Shown piece by piece: positions 1 through 9,512 of a stretch of DNA of 64,000 nt (its first letter is position 1; each line of letters starts with the position of its first letter). The notes under the pieces are model-generated. The model saw nothing but the letters and a program-made list of their open reading frames with translations, had not been told where the DNA came from and did no database searches. The position numbers and the translations under genes are program-made. Source of the DNA: Dictyobacter kobayashii. Lineage in GTDB: Bacteria; Chloroflexota; Ktedonobacteria; Ktedonobacterales; Ktedonobacteraceae. The DNA lies in contig NZ_BIFS01000001.1 in the NCBI RefSeq assembly GCF_003967555.1, positions 930,001 through 994,000 on the forward strand, in the 5' to 3' direction.

Positions 1-773
1 TTTTTAAAGCCCTGGCCAAAGATCCGCATGATCGCTTTCCAAGTGTGCAAGCGTTTGCCAATGCACTTGAACAGACCGTCGGGAGCGGAGAAACAATCAC
101 GAACACAGTAGCGACGCCACGCACACCGGCATTTGGGAATGAAGAGGTAAGAACAAATAATGTATCAACAACTCAATTACCTGCGGGAGCAAGATTCCAG
201 CAGTCAGCCTCAACTGAATTTCAGCCACCGGCCTCAACCGAATTTCAGCCACAAACAGCAACACCAAAATTCATCAGCGATAAACGCACCCGGTCAATAG
301 TTACAAAAACTAAACCGGTGGTCAAAAAGGCTGCGGGCTGCGCTCGTGGCGTTGTAGTAGCCTTAATCATACTTCCTTTGCTACTCTGTGCCGGGGGCTT
401 CGCAGGTTATGCCTATCTCAACAACCGCAACCCGCCTTCTCAGGCCACGGCAATCGCCAAAGACTTTATGAATGCGGTACGCGCCCGCAACTATGAGCAG
501 GCCTACAACGATCTAGGTGCCTCGGTCGATGGCCATGATGCTTTTATTAAAGAAGCACAGAGCGAAGACCGCTGCTATGGACCAGTAGCCAGCTATAGCG
601 AGACCAATACCTCTGCCCCCAATGGCTCCCAGGTTCATAACTATACGATTAATCGCACTCATCTAAGCAAGCCCTATCATCTACACCTCACACTGAGCAA
701 AGACTTCTGGGGCAACTGGCACGTCACTGATTATAATAGCGATATCGCCACCGGTAATCCAGCCTGCAGCTAA
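1..773 (+). CDS. Serine/threonine protein kinase, C-terminal part (5' end outside window)
   Basis: The frame is open from base 3. The first residues (ALAKDPHDRFPSVQAFANAL) are the typical last helix of a bacterial Hanks-type Ser/Thr kinase domain, where an Arg-Phe pair follows KDP. A Pro/Thr/Gln-rich juxtamembrane linker of about 80 residues comes next, then one hydrophobic segment (GVVVALIILPLLLCAGGFAG), then an extracellular domain of about 120 residues with an NTF2/DUF4878-like start (ATAIAKDFMNAVRARNYEQAY). This is the usual layout of a membrane-anchored receptor kinase. The ligand is unknown, and the catalytic loop lies outside the window so activity cannot be judged. The gene stops with TAA. 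Confidence 0.85.
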   Translation, partial: FKALAKDPHDRFPSVQAFANALEQTVGSGETITNTVATPRTPAFGNEEVRTNNVSTTQLPAGARFQQSASTEFQPPASTEFQPQTATPKFISDKRTRSIVTKTKPVVKKAAGCARGVVVALIILPLLLCAGGFAGYAYLNNRNPPSQATAIAKDFMNAVRARNYEQAYNDLGASVDGHDAFIKEAQSEDRCYGPVASYSETNTSAPNGSQVHNYTINRTHLSKPYHLHLTLSKDFWGNWHVTDYNSDIATGNPACS

Positions 774-896
774 TTCGTAGCAAGCAATTATTTCAAATAA
801 TATTCTCCAACACTTGACATTTAGGTCGCGTATCATCATTAAATAATAAGAAGTAATCGTTTTCTATCAGAGCAATAAGAAAGGACCCTCTACCTC

Positions 897-1853
897 ATGG
901 CTTTAAAATTTGGTGTGATTGTTCCCCAGGGATGGCGCATGGATCTGGTAGGCATTACTGATCCAGTTGAAGGTTATGAGACGATGACGCGTGTGGCCAG
1001 GGAAGCTGAGGAGCTTGGCTTTGATTCGATCTGGCTCTTTGACCATTTCCATACAGTGCCACAGCCAACCCAGGAGCCGACTTTTGAGTGTTGGACCAGT
1101 ACGGCAGCCTTGTCTCGCGATACCAAACGGGTGCGCATCGGCCAGATGGTTACCTGTAATAGCTATCGCAATCCGGCCCTGCTCGCCAAAATGGCGAGCA
1201 CCGTGGATGTGCTCAGCCATGGACGCTTGAACTTTGGTATCGGCGCGGGCTGGTATGAGCATGAATATAATGCTTATGGCTATGATTTCCCGGATGGTCC
1301 AACACGTTTGCGCCAGCTACGCGATGCGCTGCGCATTATTCGTGCTATGTGGACAGAGGAAGAGGCTGTAGTTGAGGGTAAATATCTACATGTCAATGGT
1401 GCCATCAATCAGCCTGAAGGCGTGCAGAAGCCGCATATTCCCATCCTGATCGGTGGCGCGGGCGAAAAGGTTACCCTGAAACTGGTAGCGCAATATGCCG
1501 ATGCCTGTAACATCCAGCACCTGGACAATGAAGGGCTGGCCCGCAAGTTCGCGATCATCAAAGAACACTGTGATAACGTTGGTCGCGACTATAATTCAAT
1601 CTGGCGCACCGTGCTATTTAATTGCGCGATTGCTGAAACCGATCAAGAGGCGCTGGCCAAAAGCGCTCCCTACCAGCGCAACGTCCCGGCGGATCGTATC
1701 CGTCAGCAAGCCCTGGTAGGTACGCCCGACGCCATCTACAAGCGTGTCCAGGAAATCGAACAGGCTGGAGCCCAGGAATTGATCATCTTCCTGCAAGACT
1801 CTGCCCAGCTAGAATCCCTGCGCATGTTCGCCAAAGCCTGCATCGGCAAATAA
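897..1853 (+). CDS. LLM-class F420-dependent oxidoreductase
   Basis: The 318-residue protein belongs to the luciferase-like monooxygenase family. It opens with FGVIVPQG, then has the EELGFDSIWLFDHF segment typical of the TIM-barrel members that use coenzyme F420, and GRLNFGIGAGWYEHEY, the usual glycine-rich stretch after strand 4. The length fits the family. Such enzymes move hydride between F420H2 and a small substrate; the substrate cannot be read from sequence. An AAAGGA ribosome site lies about 11 bases before the ATG. It stands alone, with an AT-rich upstream region of about 120 bases that could hold a promoter. Confidence 0.85.
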   Translation: MALKFGVIVPQGWRMDLVGITDPVEGYETMTRVAREAEELGFDSIWLFDHFHTVPQPTQEPTFECWTSTAALSRDTKRVRIGQMVTCNSYRNPALLAKMASTVDVLSHGRLNFGIGAGWYEHEYNAYGYDFPDGPTRLRQLRDALRIIRAMWTEEEAVVEGKYLHVNGAINQPEGVQKPHIPILIGGAGEKVTLKLVAQYADACNIQHLDNEGLARKFAIIKEHCDNVGRDYNSIWRTVLFNCAIAETDQEALAKSAPYQRNVPADRIRQQALVGTPDAIYKRVQEIEQAGAQELIIFLQDSAQLESLRMFAKACIGK

Positions 1854-1914
1854 TCTTTAAACCCTTGTATGGGTGGGCCTTCACTTCATTGTACCTGGAG
1901 ATTGGCCCGTCTGG

Positions 1915-2343
1915 CTATGGTTGGGCAGACGAGCCAATCAGGGAGTTCAAGGCATCCACCAGGGCAGGCCCTGCTGAGCGCAATTCTGTTCGATGGAGCA
2001 GTGATAATTTCTTGAGTATTTCTTCGCCAGCAGGGGTCAGAGTGATGAGCACACGACGCTGGTCAGTGGTGTCGCGGGTGCGCTCAATCAAGCCATGCTC
2101 GGCCATGCGATCAAGTAGTTCAACCGTACTATGGTGTCGTAACTGTAACCGTTCAGCAATATCGCGGATAGTTGGCGAGCCGTGCAACGAGAGGCCTTTG
2201 ACGGCCAGCAATAGCTGATGCTGTTGAGGCTCCAACCCCGCCGCACGAGCCGCTTCCTCACTAAAATGAATAAAGCGGCGGATAGCATAGCGAAACTCGC
2301 TCAATGCAGAATAATCATTATCAGACAGATCTTCATCAAACAT
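1915..2343 (-). CDS. MarR-family transcriptional regulator
   Basis: A winged-helix MarR regulator of about 142 residues. The recognition region (SPTIRDIAERLQLRHHSTVELLDRMAEHGL) and the wing (RTRDTTDQRRVLITLTPAG) are intact. A longer frame begins with TTG at 2379, but the ATG at 2343 has GGAG nine bases upstream and is preferred. The gene lies just downstream of the ClC channel gene on the same strand, so the two are very likely one transcript. A 23-bp perfect palindrome overlaps the operon promoter near 4320-4342, so autoregulation with the channel is the natural inference. The ligand is unknown. The gene ends with TAG. Confidence 0.85.
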   Translation of the reverse strand: MFDEDLSDNDYSALSEFRYAIRRFIHFSEEAARAAGLEPQQHQLLLAVKGLSLHGSPTIRDIAERLQLRHHSTVELLDRMAEHGLIERTRDTTDQRRVLITLTPAGEEILKKLSLLHRTELRSAGPALVDALNSLIGSSAQP

Positions 2344-2385
2344 AACTACAGACTCCATTCTTGCGGACTTACCATTCAAAGTCCA

Positions 2386-4269
2386 TTATCCAGGAATTGA
2401 CTCCTCTTCTACTACTTCAGCCTTACTCGGCTGCCCACGTCTGGGTAGGAGTAAACGAATATGTAGAGGACGCTCACGTAAGCGCTCCTCTTCCAGGTTG
2501 TGTGAGCGTGCCTTGAGGAGTGCGCTGAGCGAAATCATTCCCAATAGTTTAGGTGAAGCTTCACTTTCAACAACTGGTAGGCGTGTGAAGCCGCTAGCGG
2601 CCATGCGATTGATGACATGACGCAACGGCTCGTCAGGATAGGCCACAACTGGTCGTTGCTGAATCAATTCACCAATTGAGCCGTCCTCAGCATTTATATG
2701 CTCTTGTTGCAAGAAACGCTGCAAATCATAGCGGGTTACCACTCCCACAAGCAACTGCTCTTTATTTAATACTGGATAGAGGTGCTGCATACGTTCGTGC
2801 CGCGCTAATTCGCCGTTCACCAATTGTGGAAGAGTCGTATGTGAAAGCGTATCAGACAAGGCCACCACATCTGTCCTCATCACTTCACGGGCAAAGATCA
2901 ATTCCAGGGGATCAATCGCATACTCGCGGCTAAGATGGTAGCCACGACGACTGATCTTTTCCGTTAGAATGGAACGCCGCATCAACAGCACAGTAAAAGC
3001 GTGAGCAATAATCACAGCAATTACTAATGGCAGCAACGCGTTGACATCATGGGTTAATTCCAGCGCGAATATAATGCCGGTAAAAGGTGAACGCATTGTA
3101 CCACCCAGAATAGCTGCCATGCTAATTAAAGCCCAGAAGCCTGCTCCTTCGTGGGGTAGAAACATCGCTTCGATCCCACCCAGCGCACAACCCATCATCA
3201 GCAAGGGCGCCAGCACACCACCTGAGGTTCCAGAACCCAGCGAGACACACCAGATAATGGACTTGACCAGCAACACTCCCAGTATGATCTGAGCCGAGAC
3301 GTTGCCTTGCAACAATGAACCAATTGTATCATAGCCGACGCCCAGTGCTTGCGGAAAAATCAAACCACCAATACCAATGACTAAACCACCGATCATCGGC
3401 CACCACATCCAGTGGATAGGCAAGCGGTGAAAAAGGTCCTCAAAGGCATAGACCAGCAGGGTCAACAGGGATGATAAACCGCCAGCCAGCAGGCCGGCCA
3501 CCACACATCCTAGAAAACCCGTTGGGCCGATAAAGGCGCTATGAGCGGGAACAGGAAAGAGTGGTCCACTGCCAAGCAGATAGTGGCGCAGAATAGCAGC
3601 GGCGGCACTGGCCAGCGCCACAGGTACGAGGCTACGCGGCTTCCATTCAAACAGTAACAATTCTACCGCCAGCAAGATAGCGGCAATTGGTGAGGCGAAG
3701 GTCGCAGACATACCTGCCGCCGCGCCCGCGACCAGCAACGTTTTACGCTCAACACTGGTCAGATGAAAAAGCTGTGCGATCATCGAGCCAAAAGCTCCAC
3801 CGGTCATAATAATGGGACCCTCAGCACCGAATGGGCCACCTGAACCGATCGAGATAGCCGAAGAAATTGGCTTTAGGATCGCTACCTTCGGCTCTACTTT
3901 GCTCCCATTAATCAAAATAGCCTCGATGGCTTCAGGGATACCATGTCCTCGAATGCGCTCAGATCCATAGCGCGCCATCAAGCCGATCACTAAACCTCCC
4001 AACACTGGCACCAGCACTTCAAAAATGCCCAGCTTATTCCCCACAGGAGAGACCAGAGTTGTGTCCCAACGCTGATAGAAGAAAAGATTGGTAAAAAGAC
4101 CAATGAGCTTCAACAAAATAACAGCAATAAAAGTACTACAGATACCAATACCAATAGCCAGCACAGCAATAAAAAGCATGCGAGGAGTAGTAGTAAAATC
4201 TCCTGGCTGCGTCAAGCGATTGTGATCTTCTAATACATCTGCCCGACGCCCGGAAATAGTGGATGCCAT
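2386..4269 (-). CDS. ClC-family chloride channel/antiporter with CBS domains
   Basis: A 627-residue membrane protein of the voltage-gated chloride channel (ClC) family. The selectivity motifs are present: GSGGPFGAEGPI (ClC consensus GxxGPEGP region), GAAAGMSATFASPIAA, and GSGTSGGVLAPLL. About ten or more membrane helices are followed by a pair of CBS domains (REVMRTDVVALSD and QRPVVAYPDEPLRHVI). The gating-glutamate motif reads GAEGP. CBS pairs usually bind adenine nucleotides and gate transport. It is the first gene of an operon with the MarR regulator. The start is ATG at 4269 with AAAGGAG upstream. A second ClC gene of different architecture lies at 21005-23110. Confidence 0.9.
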   Translation of the reverse strand: MASTISGRRADVLEDHNRLTQPGDFTTTPRMLFIAVLAIGIGICSTFIAVILLKLIGLFTNLFFYQRWDTTLVSPVGNKLGIFEVLVPVLGGLVIGLMARYGSERIRGHGIPEAIEAILINGSKVEPKVAILKPISSAISIGSGGPFGAEGPIIMTGGAFGSMIAQLFHLTSVERKTLLVAGAAAGMSATFASPIAAILLAVELLLFEWKPRSLVPVALASAAAAILRHYLLGSGPLFPVPAHSAFIGPTGFLGCVVAGLLAGGLSSLLTLLVYAFEDLFHRLPIHWMWWPMIGGLVIGIGGLIFPQALGVGYDTIGSLLQGNVSAQIILGVLLVKSIIWCVSLGSGTSGGVLAPLLMMGCALGGIEAMFLPHEGAGFWALISMAAILGGTMRSPFTGIIFALELTHDVNALLPLVIAVIIAHAFTVLLMRRSILTEKISRRGYHLSREYAIDPLELIFAREVMRTDVVALSDTLSHTTLPQLVNGELARHERMQHLYPVLNKEQLLVGVVTRYDLQRFLQQEHINAEDGSIGELIQQRPVVAYPDEPLRHVINRMAASGFTRLPVVESEASPKLLGMISLSALLKARSHNLEEERLRERPLHIRLLLPRRGQPSKAEVVEEESIPG

Positions 4270-4319
4270 AGACGAAACATCTCCTTTACTTATGCAAAGA
4301 CAATAATCATTTCTCTTTA

Positions 4320-4347
4320 ATTATATCGTATTACGATATAATTGCAA
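4320..4347 (-). promoter_or_regulatory. Promoter with overlapping MarR-type operator for the ClC-marR operon
   Basis: On the minus strand TTGCAA (4347-4342) and TATAAT (4325-4320) are separated by 16 bases, close to an ideal sigma-70 promoter about 50 bases before the channel gene. A palindrome with two 11-base arms around one base (4320-4342; half-site ATTATATCGTA) fills the spacer and covers the -10 box. Its size and AT-rich character suit a MarR dimer, and the only nearby regulator is the MarR gene in the same operon. The promoter is seen directly; the link to MarR is inferred. Confidence 0.7.
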
Positions 4348-4360
4348 GTCAGCAGCAAAA

Positions 4361-4384
4361 TGGCCTGCAAAAAATTGCAGGCCA
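4361..4384 (-). terminator. Rho-independent terminator of the MFS gene
   Basis: A ten-base perfect stem (TGGCCTGCAA/TTGCAGGCCA) with a four-base loop lies 23 bases past the stop codon of the minus-strand transporter. On that strand the stem is followed by TTTT. It separates the MFS transcript from the promoter of the ClC operon. Confidence 0.75.
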
Positions 4385-4407
4385 GAAAAAGATGGCAACA
4401 TTCTTAG

Positions 4408-5697
4408 CTATCGATTGCTATTTTTGTGCGCGGAAGAATGAGCCAGCATGGCGCTCCGGATGCGCACCAGGAGATAGCTGACGATACTCCCACTCACTAG
4501 TGCTCCAGCAGTCCAGCTATAGACGGTACTATAGGTCGAGTTTGTTAATCCCAGCCCAAAGAGGGGAAAGAGAACGATCATGGCCAGGCTAAACATGCCG
4601 GTTTCAAAGGAAAGCACCATTGCTCGCTGCTCCTCAGGACTATCTTCATTCAGGCGTGTACTGACGGTTGGATAGAGGATCGCGCTTGAGGCCTGAAACA
4701 GAATGAGAAAGCCCACCAGGCTGACGATGGCATTGGGAACAATCATTAGCAGCAAGCCTCCTAGCTGGCACAAAACACAGACAGGAATGAGCAAGCGCAC
4801 CGCTAACCGCCGCATCAGATATGGCGCCAGTGCGGTAAACAGACATTGGCTCAGGCTACTGATCGCCATAATAATACCAATACTACTGAGCGCAAAACCA
4901 AGCTCATGAAATTGTAGCTGGACAAAAAAGTAGATGGTGGTGCCACAACTTTCGACCAGGCCAGAGATCAAGATCAGTCCCAGCAATTTCGGCGAATGCC
5001 AGACCACTCGCAGGCCTCTTTTGAGGTGCAGCAAGGGATGTGGGCGCTCATGCTCGGCTGCTTGCTGTGGCTCTGTCGCTGCCTTTGGGAGCAGCAACAG
5101 GGGAATAATCGCCAGCAGGCACACGACAGCACGACAGATAAAAGGGAGCGTCTGCATCGTATTGCCAAGGTAGCCACCCAGGGTAGTGCCAATCATTTCA
5201 CTTACAACGCTTAGCATCAATGTCATGCTCAACAACCTGCTATAGCGAGCCGCTTGCTGCTGCACATCATCGGGTGCGGCATAGCCGGTCAGGGTCCAGA
5301 GTACGGCCTCGTTGGCACCTCCCAGAAAGGCATAGGAGATGCCAGATACCACAAAGCTGATAAACAAAAATGGCAGGCTGGGGACCAGAAAAAACAGGGT
5401 CTCGATGGCTCCCAGTAAACAATAGACGATCAAGCTTTTGCGCCGTCCCAAGAGATCCGCGAAGATGCCGGTCGGCACCTCGGCCACAAATTTGGCCAGG
5501 TGAAAAGTCATCTCTAACAGGCCAATCATAAATGGCGAGTAGCCATGCGAGGCCAGATAGATCATCCAGATGGCGCTGGTAAACAGCAGGCGCATGGTGC
5601 CGTTATAGCAGAAGAAGCCAACCAACCAGCGGCGCCAGGGCAAAGGTTGTGGCGTGAGTCCAGATGACGCTGGCAACTCTAGCACAGGTTTATTCAT
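4408..5697 (-). CDS. MFS transporter
   Basis: A 429-residue major facilitator with about twelve hydrophobic helices and a central loop after helix 6 (PKAATEPQQAAEHERPHPLLH). The loop 2-3 motif reads GIFADLLGRRKSL, matching the MFS motif GxLaDrxGRR. The N-terminal half resembles drug and sugar exporters of the DHA group (FHLAKFVAEVPTGIFAD). Substrate cannot be assigned. It is a single gene ending with TAG just before a clear terminator. About 600 bases without a gene lie upstream. Confidence 0.85.
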   Translation of the reverse strand: MNKPVLELPASSGLTPQPLPWRRWLVGFFCYNGTMRLLFTSAIWMIYLASHGYSPFMIGLLEMTFHLAKFVAEVPTGIFADLLGRRKSLIVYCLLGAIETLFFLVPSLPFLFISFVVSGISYAFLGGANEAVLWTLTGYAAPDDVQQQAARYSRLLSMTLMLSVVSEMIGTTLGGYLGNTMQTLPFICRAVVCLLAIIPLLLLPKAATEPQQAAEHERPHPLLHLKRGLRVVWHSPKLLGLILISGLVESCGTTIYFFVQLQFHELGFALSSIGIIMAISSLSQCLFTALAPYLMRRLAVRLLIPVCVLCQLGGLLLMIVPNAIVSLVGFLILFQASSAILYPTVSTRLNEDSPEEQRAMVLSFETGMFSLAMIVLFPLFGLGLTNSTYSTVYSWTAGALVSGSIVSYLLVRIRSAMLAHSSAHKNSNR

Positions 5698-6301
5698 TAC
5701 AAGCAGGCCCTTTCAAAAAATGGAGGTCAGATAAGTAACAGAGAAAACATGTTGGGGGCCTGGCGTGAATACAGAACGGGGAAGGTGGCGCTTTTGATCT
5801 TATTCATCCGCTAGCGCAAAGCAAGTAGCTTGCATAAGCAAATGCTAAAGCAGAATAGCGAGAGAATAAGAAGAGATCACAGGAAGGAGGAAAGTAGCTC
5901 AACGCCAAATTAAGCATGCCTATTTAGAGCCAGCATGCCTTCAGGTCAGCGCTACTATCCGCCGCACAAGCATTTCAGCGCCAGGCTGCTTATGCGGCAA
6001 AGACATGGCCGATACGTGTTGGATAGAGGTGGTGGTAGACCATGCGCAGCACACAGGTAATGGCCGCCACACGGTTTAACTGTAAATCGTTCATAGTCAT
6101 GATCATAACAACTCTGCCATACCGTGTCAAGGATGAATTTAGTATTTACTACGCAGGTCCACAAGCGGCAAACCGGTCTTGCGGGATACAATTATCTCAT
6201 GCTTGCGTATATTTAACTCAATTACGACTAGAAATTACTACACTGAAGCTCTGTGACCTCTTTGAGCGTAGTACAGAAAACGCGAGTTTATTTAGAGACA
6301 A
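5698..6301. other. Intergenic stretch without a recognisable gene
   Basis: About 600 bases between the divergent MFS gene and response-regulator gene. Short open frames here show no known motif and no ribosome site. The sequence probably holds the two promoters. No strong repeat or hairpin was seen. Confidence 0.5.
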
Positions 6302-6322
6302 ATGATAAAGGATACAGTTGTT

Positions 6323-6718
6323 ATGCCATCCGATTATAAAAATCCACAAGATCACAATAAAACGATTCTGGTAATAGAAGATGATGGGAGCGTTGGTTCG
6401 AGCCTGGTTCAAATTATTGTAGAGGAAACCCAGCATCTAGCCTTTTTAGTAACCGATCCAGAGCAGGCCTTACAGGTATTTGAAGACTTGTTGCCAGATT
6501 TACTGGTAATCGATTATCACCTGCCACATATGAATGGGATTCAACTCTATGATTTTCTACAGCAGCGCCGTGAGTTTCAGCATGTTCCGACCATTCTTAT
6601 CAGCGCGGCACTGCCAAAGGATGAGGTCTTAGCACGCCATCTGTTCGCTTTGAATAAGCCCTTTGATATCGACGAACTCCTCACAGCCATTCACGACTTT
6701 TTGGATACATCACATTAA
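6323..6718 (+). CDS. Single-domain response regulator
   Basis: A CheY-like receiver of about 131 residues with no output domain. The acidic pair (VIEDD), the phosphoacceptor Asp (LLVIDYHLPHMNG), the Ser of the conserved Thr/Ser position (TILISA) and the Lys (ALNKPF) are all present, so phosphorylation is expected. An ATG at 6302 is possible, but the ATG at 6323 has AAAGGA ten bases upstream. No histidine kinase lies next to it, so it is an orphan regulator. A hairpin terminator follows the stop. Confidence 0.85.
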   Translation: MPSDYKNPQDHNKTILVIEDDGSVGSSLVQIIVEETQHLAFLVTDPEQALQVFEDLLPDLLVIDYHLPHMNGIQLYDFLQQRREFQHVPTILISAALPKDEVLARHLFALNKPFDIDELLTAIHDFLDTSH

Positions 6719-6769
6719 GTCGATTTCTGTGATCCTGGAGATTGCATAGATGAAAATTACATATAAACT

Positions 6770-6820
6770 ACACAGGCACCACATTGACCTTTTTTAGCTC
6801 AGCCAATGTGGTGCCTGTGT
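6770..6820. terminator. Bidirectional terminator hairpin
   Basis: Perfect 17-base arms (ACACAGGCACCACATTG and its complement) around a T-rich loop lie between the convergent response-regulator and penicillin-binding-protein genes. The position between two converging stops supports termination in both directions. Confidence 0.8.
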
Positions 6821-6842
6821 ACTTGTCCTATGGATTAATGTG

Positions 6843-9149
6843 CTATCTCTTTAAAACCCAATCCCCGTTTTGTTTGGTAACAGTGGAGGGTGGGCCAGGA
6901 AACTGCAGCGCTGGTTTACTGGCATTGAGGTAGAGTTGTACATCACGCCAGATAGGACCTGCGCCATCCACACCAGTGACATTAATCATCTGCGAGTTGT
7001 CATTATTGCCGGCCCAGACGCCCACTGTATAGCGAGCGGTATAACCCATCGTCCAGTTGTCAACAAACGAGTTGGAGGTACCGGTTTTGGCAGCGGCAGG
7101 AATAATCTTACCTGGATTGCCTGCATAACATTGCGAGGTACTGTTGGTATACAGATACAGAGCGCTACACGGCCCAAATTCAATGTTACGAGATGGATTA
7201 TCGGATAGGACATTGGTCATCATAAAGTCGGCAGCCGGACTTAACACACGCTGGCCAGTTGTATTAGGCTTGAACACGGTCTTGCCATTCTGGTCAGTCA
7301 CTAGATTAATGGCATGGTAAGGGACGCGTACACCACCATTGGCAAAGGTAGCATAGCCCTGTGTGTTATCAATCAGGCGCACACTTAAAGCGCCCAGCAC
7401 CATGGTAATATTGGGTGTGCCATAGAAGACATTAGCAGACTTGGACTGGCTTCCATCGCTAATCCCCATCATGTTCTCGGCCGTCTTTAAAGATGCATCG
7501 ATACCTGCAGCCTGCTCGATCTTAATAGCGGGAATATTCAATGAGTTGTCCAATGCCACTCGATACGGCATCCAGCCACCATAGGTCATGCTATAGTTAT
7601 GTGGCTGATAGGCGGGCAAACCACAGCACATCTGAATGGTCAGGGGCGCGTCCAGTACCTTTGAGCCTGGACTGGCCACACCTTGCTGGAAAGCTGTCGC
7701 GTAGACATATGGCTTAAACGATGAGCCTGGTTGACGATAACCCTGGGTAGCGACATTGAAAGATCCATACTTTGGATCGTTTGGATCAATATTCCCCACA
7801 ATCGCACTTACAGCACCTGTATGCTGGTCCATGACCACCACAGCGGCATTGGTAATATGATGGGCTGTCATTTGCTGCACATGCAATTTAGCACTGGCCT
7901 GCGCATAGTTTTGTAGCTTCAGATCCAGCGCCGTCTTCACCACTAATCCAGAGCGTGAGAGATCCGAGGCTTTGACGCGTAGATCGGTGGTTAGCTCATC
8001 CATCACATAGTTGACATAGGTTGAAGCTTGCTCAGGGGGCAGGCCGGTCGCCTTTACAAAGTTTGGCCGCTGTATCTCTTTAATCGCATCAGCTTTCTGC
8101 TGGCTATTGATGTAGCCTTGCACATATAGCTGTTGCAATACCTGCAGGGTCCGGTTATAACTATTGCGCGGATAGGCAATGGGATTGCGTAGCTCAGGAT
8201 TACTGGGAATACCAGCCAGGGTCGCGGACTGTGCGATATCCAGTTGTTGTGCCGCAGTCTGGGTCGGGGTATCATGCAATCCAAAATACCTGGTCGCCGC
8301 AGCTTCAGCACCATAGACCATATTGCCGTAATAGATAGTATTGAGATACATACCCATAATCTGCTCTTTGGTATAATGCCGGGTTATCTCAGGGGCAAGA
8401 ATAATCTCTTGTAATTTACGGAGAGCCGTATCTTTATTGCCAACGATCGTATTCTTCACTAATTGTTGCGTAATAGTACTACCGCCAGCTACAACTCCAT
8501 GGGCGGTCAGATCTGAAATAGCGGCACGAATAATACCAGTAATATCAAAGCCACTATTTTTCCAGAAATTTTGGTCTTCAATAGCCACTTCGGCATTGAC
8601 CAGGTTTTTCGAAATCTTGTTTAGTGGAAGCGTTGTCTGGACACCCTCATCAGACTTCTGATAAATCAGGGTATTCTGAGCATCATATATTTTTAAATTG
8701 TCTTTTGGCAGGGTGTCTTGCAAGGTCATGACACGACCTTGATACTGTTGGTCAACGGCGTTAGCAAAACCCATGTAGGTGACAAAAACAATCAGTACCA
8801 CTAATAATACAGAAAAAGCACTGATAATGACCGAGACCATTGTGCGCGTTGTCTTACGTGCTCTGATCTCCACCTGTGTATTTGTACCACGCAGTGTTTT
8901 GCGTTTGAGATAGCGTTTGGTATGCCAGCCAGGTTCATGCAGACGTTTATGCGATCCTTCATACATGACTCCTGGGGTTGGCGCTTCAGGGGCCTCACCC
9001 AGACGCTGGGCAACGGCAGCCTGACTATAGGCCGGGAGTTTCATAGGTTGACGCCGTTGGGAAGCTACCTCATTATTCGGCGCAACCATCGGAAGAGTAC
9101 TTTCCTCTTCCGGCGTTGGTGTTTCCCCGGTGCGCATTCCGGTTGCCAT
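6843..9149 (-). CDS. Bifunctional class A penicillin-binding protein (PBP1a type)
   Basis: A 768-residue peptidoglycan synthase. An N-terminal cytoplasmic tail of about 100 residues precedes one membrane helix (VIISAFSVLLVVLIVFVTYM). The glycosyltransferase 51 domain follows, with the catalytic Glu in AIEDQNFWKN and the GGSTITQQLVKN motif. The transpeptidase domain has PGSSFKP (SxxK), DNSLN (SxN) and KTGTS (KTG). All active-site motifs are intact, so both glycan polymerisation and cross-linking are expected outside the membrane. It is a stand-alone gene on the minus strand, ending at the shared terminator hairpin. Confidence 0.93.
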   Translation of the reverse strand: MATGMRTGETPTPEEESTLPMVAPNNEVASQRRQPMKLPAYSQAAVAQRLGEAPEAPTPGVMYEGSHKRLHEPGWHTKRYLKRKTLRGTNTQVEIRARKTTRTMVSVIISAFSVLLVVLIVFVTYMGFANAVDQQYQGRVMTLQDTLPKDNLKIYDAQNTLIYQKSDEGVQTTLPLNKISKNLVNAEVAIEDQNFWKNSGFDITGIIRAAISDLTAHGVVAGGSTITQQLVKNTIVGNKDTALRKLQEIILAPEITRHYTKEQIMGMYLNTIYYGNMVYGAEAAATRYFGLHDTPTQTAAQQLDIAQSATLAGIPSNPELRNPIAYPRNSYNRTLQVLQQLYVQGYINSQQKADAIKEIQRPNFVKATGLPPEQASTYVNYVMDELTTDLRVKASDLSRSGLVVKTALDLKLQNYAQASAKLHVQQMTAHHITNAAVVVMDQHTGAVSAIVGNIDPNDPKYGSFNVATQGYRQPGSSFKPYVYATAFQQGVASPGSKVLDAPLTIQMCCGLPAYQPHNYSMTYGGWMPYRVALDNSLNIPAIKIEQAAGIDASLKTAENMMGISDGSQSKSANVFYGTPNITMVLGALSVRLIDNTQGYATFANGGVRVPYHAINLVTDQNGKTVFKPNTTGQRVLSPAADFMMTNVLSDNPSRNIEFGPCSALYLYTNSTSQCYAGNPGKIIPAAAKTGTSNSFVDNWTMGYTARYTVGVWAGNNDNSQMINVTGVDGAGPIWRDVQLYLNASKPALQFPGPPSTVTKQNGDWVLKR

Positions 9150-9433
9150 ATCACTCTGTCTTTCTAGATTTATTGATAAATATAAGTTCTTCTTCTACAT
9201 AAAACTATGACACATTATAAAAAGTTTCGGCTTATATTGGGATCAATTAGGCAATTTGGGTAGGAAGACACACGACAATTGGGCTGCTAAGAAGATAAAC
9301 CACTCCCCCTATTATACATCATTTCTATGCTATTATTGCATGATGCTGTACTTTCTATGGTTTTGATAGCTCTCAAATAAGCATGTTCGAAAAGCAAGTG
9401 CTTTGTACCTTTGTTCGCGCCTGCGGCACGCAA

Positions 9434-9499
9434 CCTTTTAAATGTTTTGTTCAAGTAAGTGCGCATATGCGCACTTACTTGAACAAAACATTTAAAAGG
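9434..9499. repeat. Perfect 66-bp palindrome
   Basis: Two 33-base arms, with no loop, meet at GCGCAT/ATGCGC. It lies 14 bases past the stop of the DUF72 gene and about 285 bases before the penicillin-binding-protein start, both on the minus strand. It can fold into a very stable hairpin and may end the DUF72 transcript, but there is no long U run. The sequence just to its left (CGCGCCTGCGGCACG) resembles part of the MITE-like elements at 23.3-23.7 kb. Confidence 0.8.
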
Positions 9500-9512
9500 T
9501 CCATCAGCATTG

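Noticed and set aside
5955..6305. Short frames in the gap before the response regulator
   Set aside because: No ribosome site, hydrophobic helix or family resemblance.
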